Shown here: piece after piece, positions 24,049 to 32,700 of the stretch
Numbering within the stretch: position 1 is the first letter of the stretch
How the letters are laid out: each line of letters opens with the position of its first letter
NCBI GenBank assembly: GCA_016716405.1
Contig: JADJWK010000001.1
Coordinates: forward strand, 1,922,001-1,986,000
Source: Candidatus Melainabacteria bacterium
GTDB taxonomy: Bacteria > Cyanobacteriota > Vampirovibrionia > Obscuribacterales > Obscuribacteraceae
Direction of reading: 5' to 3'
Length of the DNA: 64,000 nucleotides
The notes under the pieces: model-generated
The model's database searches: none
Seen by the model: the letters and a program-made list of their open reading frames with translations, nothing else
Told to the model about the DNA's origin: nothing
Translations under genes and position numbers: made by a program

Positions 24049-25584
24049 TTTTTTCAAATAGGCGGCGTAGTCCCTGTCTTTCCTGGCAAGGTCGGACTTG
24101 CCCATTTTCTCGAAAGTCCTGGCTCTCGCCTCGATTACCTTTGCGCCTCCACCGCGCTTGAAAGCCGCGGTGTAATTGTCGATGGCAAGGCGATACTGTT
24201 TGAGGCCGCTGTAGCAGTCGCCCAGAAGCGATAGAGTATCGGGTCCGCCGGGGGCAATCTCCTGGACTCTTCTGGCGTCGGCCATGGCTTTGTCGAAGGC
24301 CCCGGTCTTGAGATAAGAGCGAGCTCTGGCGCTGTAGAGGTCTTTGTTTTTCGGGTTGCTCCGGATTAATTTGGTGAGGATGCTGATCGACTGATCGTCG
24401 CGGTTCTGGCTCGAGAGGGTTCTGGTCAGTGAGAGTATCAGGTCGAGTCTGCCGGTGGACTCGTAGTCGAAATCCTGAAGCGAGCGAGTCAGGAGGAAAA
24501 CCAGATCCGGCCTGCTGTTGGTTATCTCGACTGCCTTCTCATAGTCGGCCAGGCAGGGACCGAATTGCTTGGCGGCATTGTAGGCAGCGGCTCTCACTTC
24601 CAGGGCCTCGACCAGATGAGGGTTGATCTTGAGCGCTCCGGTGCAATCGCCGATGGCTTTCGCATAGTCTTTCTTCTTCATATAGACCCGGGCTCTCTGC
24701 ACCATCACGTCGGCCGGACCGGTGACTTTCCTGATCCATTTTTCTGCCGAGCGATCTTCCGGGCAATAGGCGTCATAGTCCCAGTCGACCACTCTCGGGG
24801 AAATCTCGAGCACCCGGGAGAAGTCCCTGATGGCGTTGTCGCTGTCTCCGAGCCGCGAGAAGCACAGACCGCGAAGATAGCTCGATCTGGCTTCGAGCTT
24901 GCTGTCCAGCTTGATGGAGAGCCCGGCGTCGCGCACCGCCTCTCGATACTGTTTGAGCTTCAACCGGCAGCGTGTCCGGGCCATGGCAAGATAGCCGTCC
25001 CTGGGCCGCTCGCTCATCGCCCTGGTGATCCGGGTCAGGAGCTTCTCCAGGGCGGCTTTGTCCGGAGCGAGGGTGACCTCCGAATTGAGCACATAGAGCC
25101 CGCCGCGCTCGTAGTCGCTTTTCGCTTTCTCCTGATTGCCGAGAAACTCATAGGCCTTGCCTCGATTGGAGAGGCTGGGGACGTCGTCGGGAAGGAAGGC
25201 GATGAGCCGGTCAAGATCGGCAATCCCTTCTTTGTAACGCTTCTGGCTCAGGCGAGCATAGGCTCTGCGGCTGAGGGCGGTGACATTGTCAGGATCTTTG
25301 CTCAAGACTATATCGAGGTCCTTCTCCGCTTCTTCGTATCGATTGAGATAACCGTCCACGAAGGCTCTCATATTGAGCAGCACCGGATTGGCCGGGTAGC
25401 TGCGCAGGAGCTTGGTGAGATAGGCCCTGGCCATGGCGATCTTGCCTTCGCAAACCAGCTCCTGCGCTCTCACCAGGCGCGGATCGTCCTCCACCAGGAT
25501 CTCGCCGGCAGCGGCAGGCGAGCCCGCAAGAGCGATGGTCAAAAAGGCGATCGCGACAATATTTCCTGGCAAGCGCTCAGGCAT
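24022..25584 (-). CDS. Secreted TPR-repeat protein
   Basis: A 520-residue protein with a signal peptide (GNIVAIAFLTIALAGSPAAAG) and about a dozen tetratricopeptide repeats along its length (YEEAEKDLDIVLSKDPDNVTALSRRAYARL, YAKAIGDCTGALKINPHLVEAL). It ends in a basic tail (KKSARKRKRR). ATG 25584 overlaps the stop of the AI-2E-family gene; a GTG at 25590 is in frame. As last gene of a four-gene membrane cassette it may scaffold periplasmic or envelope proteins. Its 3' end overlaps pyrD head-on by 27 bases. Confidence 0.8.
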   Translation of the reverse strand: MPERLPGNIVAIAFLTIALAGSPAAAGEILVEDDPRLVRAQELVCEGKIAMARAYLTKLLRSYPANPVLLNMRAFVDGYLNRYEEAEKDLDIVLSKDPDNVTALSRRAYARLSQKRYKEGIADLDRLIAFLPDDVPSLSNRGKAYEFLGNQEKAKSDYERGGLYVLNSEVTLAPDKAALEKLLTRITRAMSERPRDGYLAMARTRCRLKLKQYREAVRDAGLSIKLDSKLEARSSYLRGLCFSRLGDSDNAIRDFSRVLEISPRVVDWDYDAYCPEDRSAEKWIRKVTGPADVMVQRARVYMKKKDYAKAIGDCTGALKINPHLVEALEVRAAAYNAAKQFGPCLADYEKAVEITNSRPDLVFLLTRSLQDFDYESTGRLDLILSLTRTLSSQNRDDQSISILTKLIRSNPKNKDLYSARARSYLKTGAFDKAMADARRVQEIAPGGPDTLSLLGDCYSGLKQYRLAIDNYTAAFKRGGGAKVIEARARTFEKMGKSDLARKDRDYAAYLKKSARKRKRR

Positions 25585-26629
25585 CGGCACTACCCGCTTC
25601 CTGCTCTTCCTTCTCTTTCAGCGGTCTGAGATAGAACTCTTCCGCCAGGTACATGCCGGCGGTGGTGATTGGCACCGCTATCAGTGCCCCGGGCAGACCC
25701 ATCAGGCTGGCGCCAATGAGTATGGCGAAAAGCACGATCAGAGGATGAAGCTCGACCTGGCTTCCCAGGAGTCTGGGCACGATGAAATTGCTTTCCACCC
25801 ATTGCTCCACGGCAAAGAGCCCGACGGTAAGACCGACACAGAACAGGGATTGATTGAAGGCGACCAGAATCGCCAGTACTGCGGTGATCATGGAGCCGAC
25901 GAAAGGCACTAGATTGAGCAGTCCGGCAAGGACTCCCAGGACCAGGGCATGAGGCACGCCTATGATATGCATGCCGCAACCAAGGAAAGAGGCCACTGCC
26001 ATGCTGACCAGGAGCTGACCGCGTACATAGCCTCCGAGCCTGCCCTCCAGCGGGCGGATCACCGAAGCGGCCTTGTGGCGCAATTTGACCGGTACCCATT
26101 CCAGGAGTTTCGGCCAGATTTGAGGGGCCTCGATAACGAAATAAGCGGTGAGAAAGAGGATCAGTATTCCCGAAACAATCCCGCTGACCAGATCGGAGGT
26201 GAAGTGCAGGGCCTGCTGGGTGACCTGAGAGGCGAATTTGCGGGCATCGCTGCTGGATATCTCGAATGCCTGCTCGGCTCTCGAGCCGAAGAGCTCGGTG
26301 ATCGTCGAATAGTGCTCGGTTATCTTGAGAGAATATTCCGGGAACCTCTCGTAGAGATTATAGGCCTGCTCCCTGATCGTGGGAATCAGCGACACTGCCA
26401 TGAGCACATAGACGAGCCCGAAGACTGCGTAGGCTAGAATGACTGTGACTATGCGTGGAAGCTTGAGCTTCTCTTCGCCTTTCTCGGCAAGGGGTGCCAG
26501 GGCTGACGCCAGGGTGAGAGAGATCACCAGGCTGACGAATACAGCCTTGAGATGAAAAACGAGCACGAAAATCAGGATACCGCTGGCGGCTAGAAGCCAG
26601 GTGGCGCGGTTCTTGAATATGTCGTTCAT
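25577..26629 (-). CDS. AI-2E family transporter (PerM/TqsA-like)
   Basis: A 350-residue membrane protein with about eight transmembrane helices in the arrangement of the AI-2E exporter family: two or three N-terminal helices, a long soluble segment (YNLYERFPEYSLKITEHYST), then the conserved second half with PLEGRLGGYVRGQLLVSM, LVPFVGSMI and the C-terminal QVELHPLIVLFAILIGASLMGLPGALIAVP. Members export autoinducer-2 or act as ion/proton-coupled transporters; the substrate here is unknown. ATG 26629 overlaps the preceding stop as ATGA and follows GAGGAGA. Confidence 0.88.
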   Translation of the reverse strand: MNDIFKNRATWLLAASGILIFVLVFHLKAVFVSLVISLTLASALAPLAEKGEEKLKLPRIVTVILAYAVFGLVYVLMAVSLIPTIREQAYNLYERFPEYSLKITEHYSTITELFGSRAEQAFEISSSDARKFASQVTQQALHFTSDLVSGIVSGILILFLTAYFVIEAPQIWPKLLEWVPVKLRHKAASVIRPLEGRLGGYVRGQLLVSMAVASFLGCGMHIIGVPHALVLGVLAGLLNLVPFVGSMITAVLAILVAFNQSLFCVGLTVGLFAVEQWVESNFIVPRLLGSQVELHPLIVLFAILIGASLMGLPGALIAVPITTAGMYLAEEFYLRPLKEKEEQEAGSADA

Positions 26630-28608
26630 CGTGTCTCCTCTATGGGCACTACTCTGATCTTGCCAAGTCTCAAACAGTGAAGGCCGCCTGGCACCCTGAT
26701 ACCGATGGACTCGATGGTAGCATTGCTTCGAAAAGATGCGCTGTTTCTTACCCTGGCGGTAAAGGCTCCGGGACTCTCCGGGGAGCTCCCCGGGCGCCTC
26801 AGAGGAATCTCGGCGATTCCCGCTCCGGGCTTGCCCCGGAATACCAGGCTGATTTCGGGCCAGATCCCGGGAGAAATCCCTGGAGAAATCCCTGGCATAC
26901 GCTGCGTCTCCATCTCGATCTCGACTCGATCGATTTTAGCAGGATTGAGGGAAACAGCCGGCAACCAGACTGTCAGGTCGGTGACTCCCGGGAAGACAGT
27001 GATGGAATCCTCGTCTCTTTCCGTGAACGGCTGATTGAGTTCGATGCTGGTGGCAGCATCTCGAGAGAGCTCCGGTACCTGGGGCTCGATGGTTACTGCG
27101 TCGCCGATACCGAAGCCGGCGGCAAGTTGCGAGTCGCCCTTGTATTCGATGCTCCGGAACTGCGCCTCAGGCTCGTACCAGACGAAAATTTTCGGGGAGC
27201 CGTCTTTCACCGGGCCGCTTTCCTCCACCTGTCCGAAATCGGTCATGAAAGTGATCGGTCCGGGCACGACACCCAGGGTGATACCATCGAGAAACTGCTC
27301 GAGACGGGCCCGTCGATCCATGGCGGGGTTCCTGACCCTGTCGATATAGCTCTTGACGCTCGTGGGAAGCCCGACGAACAACAGAGGTCCGCGGCTGCCC
27401 GCCACCACCAGGGAGGCTTCCCGCTCGAAGTCCGCGACGGCCAGGTCGACACGATCCAGGGCATTGATCTCGCTTGCGCAGAGCAGCCCCCAGAGGACCA
27501 GAAGTGTACCCAGGGCAAGCGATCCCAGGGCGGCAAAAGCCATGGCGAAGCCCTTTCTTATGGTGTCCGTGGCGGGCAGAGCGAGGAGGCTCACCGTGGC
27601 GGTGAGGGGCGCCGCTGCGTAATAGGCGGTGAGCAGGTGTGGAGCCGCCGAGTTCGAGTCCGGAACGGCGAAGACCAGGGATGCCAGGGTGATGGTCAGG
27701 GTAGTCCAGACCACGCCGAAAAAAATCGAGCCGTACCAGACAGTGCCTGAAACAACTCTTGTGACTGCCAGAACCACTACGGTCAGTGCGCTCGCGTTGA
27801 GTAGCATGGTGATCGTGCGTCGTGGCTCGGTGAGCAGGAGGGGCGCCAGAAGCCGGTCGGCTGCCAGGATCTCGGGCAAGATCGGGCGGGGATGCAGACC
27901 GCCTGTCAGGGTTGTCACCGCCAGCAGTACCAGTAGGGGGACGATGGTGGCTGCCATCTCACGTGCCATCGATGACTTTTTGATGATCCCGGCCGGAAGG
28001 AAGAGCCTGGCAAGCACGATACCAGACAGACCGGTTGCTGCCGCCAGGGGGTCGAAGAGTGCGGCCAGGGCGAGCAGGGCAAGACTGAGCGCCTGGTACC
28101 AGGACTCGGCGAGGAAACGGAAACGCATGTCGAGATAAAGCGCAGAGATGGCGAGGAAGACGGCCAGGGCGATGCGGCAACCGTCCGAGGCGGCCAGTAT
28201 GGTGAGGGCCGCCGGATACACGAAATAGAGCAGGCTCGACCAGATAGCCGGGCCGCCGCCGGTTCGGTTTCCGAAACGCAGGTCCACGTCCAGGCAGACC
28301 AGCCCTACCATGATCGCCGTACCGGCATGAAGAAGAATTCCGAGGACTCCGGTGATCGAGAGAGGGATCTCGGCTAGCCGGCTATCAATCAGCCCGGGCA
28401 GAGTGCCGCCGGTGTCGCCTATCCACATGCTTGCCGAAATCGAGGAGACGCTTCCCAGGCGGCTCAGCGGAGCCAGGGTGTTGGCGTCGAAGACGTGCAG
28501 GCAGAAAACCAGGAAAATCATCCCGAGCACCGCGCCACTGATGAACTGCACCCGGGTGGATTGGAGATCCCATCTGGCCTTTTCGACGGTGAACGGGGGA
28601 TTCTTCAT
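26626..28608 (-). CDS. Large polytopic membrane protein of unknown function
   Basis: A 660-residue protein. About ten transmembrane helices occupy residues 25-395 and a soluble, beta-rich periplasmic domain residues 400-660. The helices lack a clear catalytic motif, though the layout (helices then a C-terminal sensor-like domain, next to a GT-C-like protein) recalls glycan-transfer or polymer-processing proteins. A short tandem PGIS repeat (12-bp DNA unit) occurs near residue 580. ATG 28608 starts 2 bases after the upstream stop; GTG 28614 is an alternative. The stop overlaps the AI-2E gene start (ATGA), so the cassette is tightly coupled. Confidence 0.65.
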   Translation of the reverse strand: MKNPPFTVEKARWDLQSTRVQFISGAVLGMIFLVFCLHVFDANTLAPLSRLGSVSSISASMWIGDTGGTLPGLIDSRLAEIPLSITGVLGILLHAGTAIMVGLVCLDVDLRFGNRTGGGPAIWSSLLYFVYPAALTILAASDGCRIALAVFLAISALYLDMRFRFLAESWYQALSLALLALAALFDPLAAATGLSGIVLARLFLPAGIIKKSSMAREMAATIVPLLVLLAVTTLTGGLHPRPILPEILAADRLLAPLLLTEPRRTITMLLNASALTVVVLAVTRVVSGTVWYGSIFFGVVWTTLTITLASLVFAVPDSNSAAPHLLTAYYAAAPLTATVSLLALPATDTIRKGFAMAFAALGSLALGTLLVLWGLLCASEINALDRVDLAVADFEREASLVVAGSRGPLLFVGLPTSVKSYIDRVRNPAMDRRARLEQFLDGITLGVVPGPITFMTDFGQVEESGPVKDGSPKIFVWYEPEAQFRSIEYKGDSQLAAGFGIGDAVTIEPQVPELSRDAATSIELNQPFTERDEDSITVFPGVTDLTVWLPAVSLNPAKIDRVEIEMETQRMPGISPGISPGIWPEISLVFRGKPGAGIAEIPLRRPGSSPESPGAFTARVRNSASFRSNATIESIGIRVPGGLHCLRLGKIRVVPIEETR

Positions 28609-28610
28609 GC

Positions 28611-31124
28611 TCACCGCCGTCCTTTGCCGATTTGCAGGATAAGCGGCTCGCTGAAATATCCGGTCACTTCGCCATCTCTGGAAGCGGCCAGGCGGACTTC
28701 GTAGAAGCCCGATTGTGTGAGAGCTGATAGAGACAGAGCGAAATCGTTGTTTCTCAGATCTTCAGACCGGAGAGTGACCAGGGCATCATCCCGCAGCCGG
28801 TTGGCCAGATAGGAGCCCTCTGAGTGCTCCCAGAAGCTGTTGGGTCTCGAGATCTGGATCACCACCGCCGATGCATTCGGGATGGCGCTGGCGTCATAGG
28901 CGAGTCTCAGGCTTTCGGCTCCTCTGTCGATATTGATGATGCCTCGATTGTCCACAGCCTTCGCGCCCGTTTCATCGGATAGTTCCAGGGTGGGCATCAA
29001 TCTTCTTGTTGCCGGCACCAGGGAGACGCTTTTCAATCGCAGCGCCCGCCCCGAATCGGAGATGGCCAGGCGGTGTATGTGCGAGGCGCCGAGCCAGAGC
29101 TTGTGCTCGGTTACTGGAATGACGACGACTTTGTTCTTGCTTTCGGCTACGAAAATTCTTTCGTTGTCGAATACCCGGTCTTCCCGGGTGTTGAATCGGA
29201 CAAAAAGGCTGTCGGGATCGCCATCGAGCTCCAGAACAAGCAGGTCTGCCCCCAGGGCTGACAGGTCGGCAGGTGGCAGCACTGTCAGCGAGGCCGCGCC
29301 TCCGCCGGTGGTGCTAACCGGCACCGGGCACCGCCATTGCGTCTCGGCCGGGTCGAGCGCCAGGGGGACCAGGCGCATCTGCTTTCGGTCCCACTGCCAG
29401 AGAGCGAAGGACTGCGGATCCCTGACGATTCTTTTCAACCGTGCCGGGCGAAGCAGGTCGTTGTCGCCGTAGAGCGCCGGCTCGAATGTGACTATCCGTG
29501 ACGAGAGGTCGGGTTTGGTCAGGGGCGGCTGCATGAGGAGCGCCAGGGTGGAGCCGTTATAGAGAATGTGCGAACCCATGAAGCGGTCGGGGAGATTGAG
29601 AAGCGCCAGTGATTTCTCCCGGGGAAGCTTGCCGACAGTCTTACTGAGCTGGTCACGGAGCTGCCGCACCTCATCGGAGGCGTGTACCCAGGGCTCGTTG
29701 TTCAATCGGGTAATAGAGACCAGAAGGACGATCAGACAGACCGACAGGACCGAGGTCAGACCCTTGAGGACGTCCTGGCTGATTCTCAATGTCCGCTCGG
29801 TGCGGGCATGCCCTTTTACGGAGCGCCTGCCCCGGCGCGCCAGGGGACAGACTGCCAGAGCGAGAAGCATCGCTAGTGGTGCGGTGCCCAGATAGATGAA
29901 GCGCGAGCTCTGCAAAGTCTGGGTGATATTGAAAACCGGTATGGTCGGCAGCATCACGAGCGCGAACCAGAATGCGGAGAAACAGATCGCCTTGAGTATG
30001 GTGGGCTTGGAGCGGGAGAGAAGAAGATTGAGGACGAAAGAGAGGAGCGAGAGCCCCAGGAGCACGCGCAGGCAATCGAGATAGAAGTTGCTGCCGGCGA
30101 AGACCTCTTGATTGAGGGGGAACATGATCCGGTAGACCGACTGCTCCGAGAGAATGCGCTCGAACAGGCTCTCCGCCATTGTGGCATCGGGACTCAGGGC
30201 GAGAGATCCCTGGTAACCGCCCATGAGGCTACCCAGAGCCATGGACCGCACCATCAGATAGATGCCCAGGACAAGCCAGTACTGCCAGGTCAGTCGAAAT
30301 GCCCGGACGATATTCCTGATCAGGGACCGGGACTCCTGGCTGGCCCTGGGAGAGAAAATCATCAGGAGCAGAGCCATGGAAGCAGGCAGGGTGACCGCCA
30401 TCTCTTTGCAGAGAAGCGCCAGGGCGAACAACACCAGGCTGATTCCCCGGAGCCATGGAAGACCGGGTCGGGCGTTCGTGCTTTGAATCGATTTGAGAAA
30501 GAGCCAGAAAGAGAAAATGTAGAAAACCGCGCAGACACTGTCGACCCTCCCGATGATCCAGGTGGCCACTTCCGGGTGCAGGGGATGAGCAGCGAAAATG
30601 GAAGCCGAGAGCAGGGCTCCGATATTGAGTGTGTAAGTGTGGTCCGGGGAGAGCTTGACCTGCCTCTCCGGGTCGAGATCGGCGATGAAAAGCCGTCTGT
30701 AGAGCAGATAAATCCCAATTGAAGCGAGACACTGGTAGACGAGATTGCTCATGTGGAAACCGAAAGGATTCGGACCCCAGAGGAGATAGTCAAGAGCCAG
30801 GGTGAGGGAGATCAGGGGGCGATAGAAGCTGGTTCCTTCCGATTGCAGCCAGGCTGTCTTGAAATTGTCCAGGAGCAAATAGGCCTTGCCGTTGAAAACC
30901 TCGTGCAGGTAGGACACATGGATGAAATCATCAGCCAGGAAATAACCGCCCAGAGACTCCCGGTAGCAAATGAGGTTTATGACAACCAGCAGGGCGATGC
31001 AAAGAAACTGATTACCGCCAAGGGCTGCCAGCCTGAAGTAAAGCGTTCGCGGTTGCTCAGTCTTTACAGGCTCGGGGAGGGTCGCCTTCTCTTTTGGCTG
31101 GGTCGAAATCAAGGCATGCGGCAT
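28611..31124 (-). CDS. GT-C type membrane glycosyltransferase-like protein (TMTC-like)
   Basis: An 837-residue protein with about twelve transmembrane helices in its first 480 residues and a periplasmic C-terminal domain. The first loop carries the GT-C diacidic motif GGYFLADDFIH. AAHPLHPEVATWIIGRVDSV and LLCKEMAVTLPASM match the pattern of TMTC/DUF1736-type lipid-linked sugar transferases. I infer it uses polyprenyl- or dolichyl-phosphate sugars on the outer face of the membrane; substrate unknown. It is the first gene of the minus-strand cassette. The ATG at 31124 has only a weak Shine-Dalgarno. Confidence 0.72.
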   Translation of the reverse strand: MPHALISTQPKEKATLPEPVKTEQPRTLYFRLAALGGNQFLCIALLVVINLICYRESLGGYFLADDFIHVSYLHEVFNGKAYLLLDNFKTAWLQSEGTSFYRPLISLTLALDYLLWGPNPFGFHMSNLVYQCLASIGIYLLYRRLFIADLDPERQVKLSPDHTYTLNIGALLSASIFAAHPLHPEVATWIIGRVDSVCAVFYIFSFWLFLKSIQSTNARPGLPWLRGISLVLFALALLCKEMAVTLPASMALLLMIFSPRASQESRSLIRNIVRAFRLTWQYWLVLGIYLMVRSMALGSLMGGYQGSLALSPDATMAESLFERILSEQSVYRIMFPLNQEVFAGSNFYLDCLRVLLGLSLLSFVLNLLLSRSKPTILKAICFSAFWFALVMLPTIPVFNITQTLQSSRFIYLGTAPLAMLLALAVCPLARRGRRSVKGHARTERTLRISQDVLKGLTSVLSVCLIVLLVSITRLNNEPWVHASDEVRQLRDQLSKTVGKLPREKSLALLNLPDRFMGSHILYNGSTLALLMQPPLTKPDLSSRIVTFEPALYGDNDLLRPARLKRIVRDPQSFALWQWDRKQMRLVPLALDPAETQWRCPVPVSTTGGGAASLTVLPPADLSALGADLLVLELDGDPDSLFVRFNTREDRVFDNERIFVAESKNKVVVIPVTEHKLWLGASHIHRLAISDSGRALRLKSVSLVPATRRLMPTLELSDETGAKAVDNRGIINIDRGAESLRLAYDASAIPNASAVVIQISRPNSFWEHSEGSYLANRLRDDALVTLRSEDLRNNDFALSLSALTQSGFYEVRLAASRDGEVTGYFSEPLILQIGKGRR

Positions 31125-31221
31125 TGCGGGCGGACCTGTCTATTTTAGTTCAGGGGGCGCCTCGCCTCGATAAGAACAAATCCATCAAAAAAAAGCTGCA
31201 ATACCTCATAACAGGAGCAGA

Positions 31222-32661
31222 TTGTGCGTTAATACAACGTCGAAAGGAGATAGGCTCATTTCCAGCGCCAAGAGACTAAGGTTTCCGGACGGCTTCCTCT
31301 GGGGAGCGGCGTCTTCCCATTACCAGGTCGAGGGGCTGCCGGCAGAGTCTCGGTCCAGGCTCTCGGACTGGTCGAACTGGACAAGGGCTGGCGGCAAGAT
31401 TGCGGACGGCTCCGACGCCGACCGGGCCTGCGAGTTCTACAGCCGGTTCGCGCAAGACATCGAGATCGTCGAAGCTCTCAATCTCAACTCTTATCGCACC
31501 AGCTTCAACTGGCCGGCCCTGCTTCCGGACCGCCCGGGCAGGGACCGCAAGCTCGATCCCGAAGTGGTGGACTACTATAAGAGGCTTCTCTTCACTCTCA
31601 AAGAGAAGGGGATCAAGACCTTCCTCACTCTCTTCCACTTCTGCCTGCCGACCTGGCTGGCGGAGGAAGGGGGTTGGACCGAGCCGGTTTCAGCCGATGA
31701 GTTCGGCTTTTTTGCCGAGCTCGTCGCCCGGGAGTTCGGCGATCTCGTCGACTACTGGGTGACTATCAATGAGCCCATGGCTTACGCCTATCAGAGCTTC
31801 GTCTCCGGACAGTGGCCTCCTGGAAAGAGCAAGAGCTACGAGTGCGCTTTCCTGACGATCCGCAACATGCTTGTCGGTCATGCCCGTGCCTATGGCGCTA
31901 TCAAAGAGTGGGCGGATTCCGAAGATCGGCGGCCGGTGAGCTTCACTAATCACTGGCGTCCTTTTGTCGCCGAGAATGCTCTCAATCCTCTGGACCACAT
32001 GGTGCGATTCTTCAGGGACAGCATTTTCAATCATATTTTTCCGAAGAGCATCGATAGCGGCGGTATGGTCCTGCCTAGAGTGGTCTCCAGAATCGGTGAC
32101 CTCGGCCGCCTGGAAGGCGAGATTCCCGGGCTCCTCGGCTCCATGGACTATCTGGCCGTCAACTATTACACCAGGGAGATCTCCCGATTCGTACCGGGCT
32201 GGCCGGTGGATCCTTTTGGAGCCAAGTCTGAAAAGTCATACTTAGAAACCAACTCGCTCGGTTGGGAGATATTTCCCGAGGGGCTCTATCGAGTTCTCAC
32301 CGAAGATATCGCTCCCTACCTCAAGAACCGGGCCGTGTTTATCACCGAGAACGGCTACGCCAGCAACTTCTCGCCTGATCTCAGTGAAGGAGACTGGTCC
32401 ATCGAAGACGCGAAGCGCTGCCAGTATCTGCAATCGCATCTGGTGGCAATTCATCGGGCTATCGAAGCCGGTGTCAATGTGAAAGGCTATCTGCACTGGT
32501 CCCTCACCGACAATTTCGAATGGGCTGAGGGTCTTTCCCCTCGTTTCGGTCTTGTCAGAGTTGCCTATCCCACCCAGGAGCGTACCTTTCGCAAGAGCGC
32601 CGAGCTCTATGCCAGGGTGGCCGCGGACAATTCCATCGAGGAAAATGCTACCTGGGAATAG
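31222..32661 (+). CDS. Glycoside hydrolase family 1 (beta-glucosidase-like)
   Basis: A 479-residue GH1 enzyme with a complete active site: the N-terminal FPDGFLWGAASSHYQVEG, acid/base Glu in YWVTINEPMAYAY, nucleophile Glu in FITENGYAS and the C-terminal HWSLTDNFEWAEG. It hydrolyses beta-linked glucosides or galactosides; no signal peptide, so cytoplasmic. No ATG exists near the domain start. TTG 31222 has AGGAG 4 bases upstream; a second AAAGGAG at 31246-31250 precedes an ATT codon (31258), which would be a very rare start. It is divergent from the GT-C cassette and upstream of dsbD. Confidence 0.9.
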   Translation: MCVNTTSKGDRLISSAKRLRFPDGFLWGAASSHYQVEGLPAESRSRLSDWSNWTRAGGKIADGSDADRACEFYSRFAQDIEIVEALNLNSYRTSFNWPALLPDRPGRDRKLDPEVVDYYKRLLFTLKEKGIKTFLTLFHFCLPTWLAEEGGWTEPVSADEFGFFAELVAREFGDLVDYWVTINEPMAYAYQSFVSGQWPPGKSKSYECAFLTIRNMLVGHARAYGAIKEWADSEDRRPVSFTNHWRPFVAENALNPLDHMVRFFRDSIFNHIFPKSIDSGGMVLPRVVSRIGDLGRLEGEIPGLLGSMDYLAVNYYTREISRFVPGWPVDPFGAKSEKSYLETNSLGWEIFPEGLYRVLTEDIAPYLKNRAVFITENGYASNFSPDLSEGDWSIEDAKRCQYLQSHLVAIHRAIEAGVNVKGYLHWSLTDNFEWAEGLSPRFGLVRVAYPTQERTFRKSAELYARVAADNSIEENATWE

Positions 32662-32700
32662 TGCTGTATCATCGACAGTTGATAGCTACAGGAGGAACTA

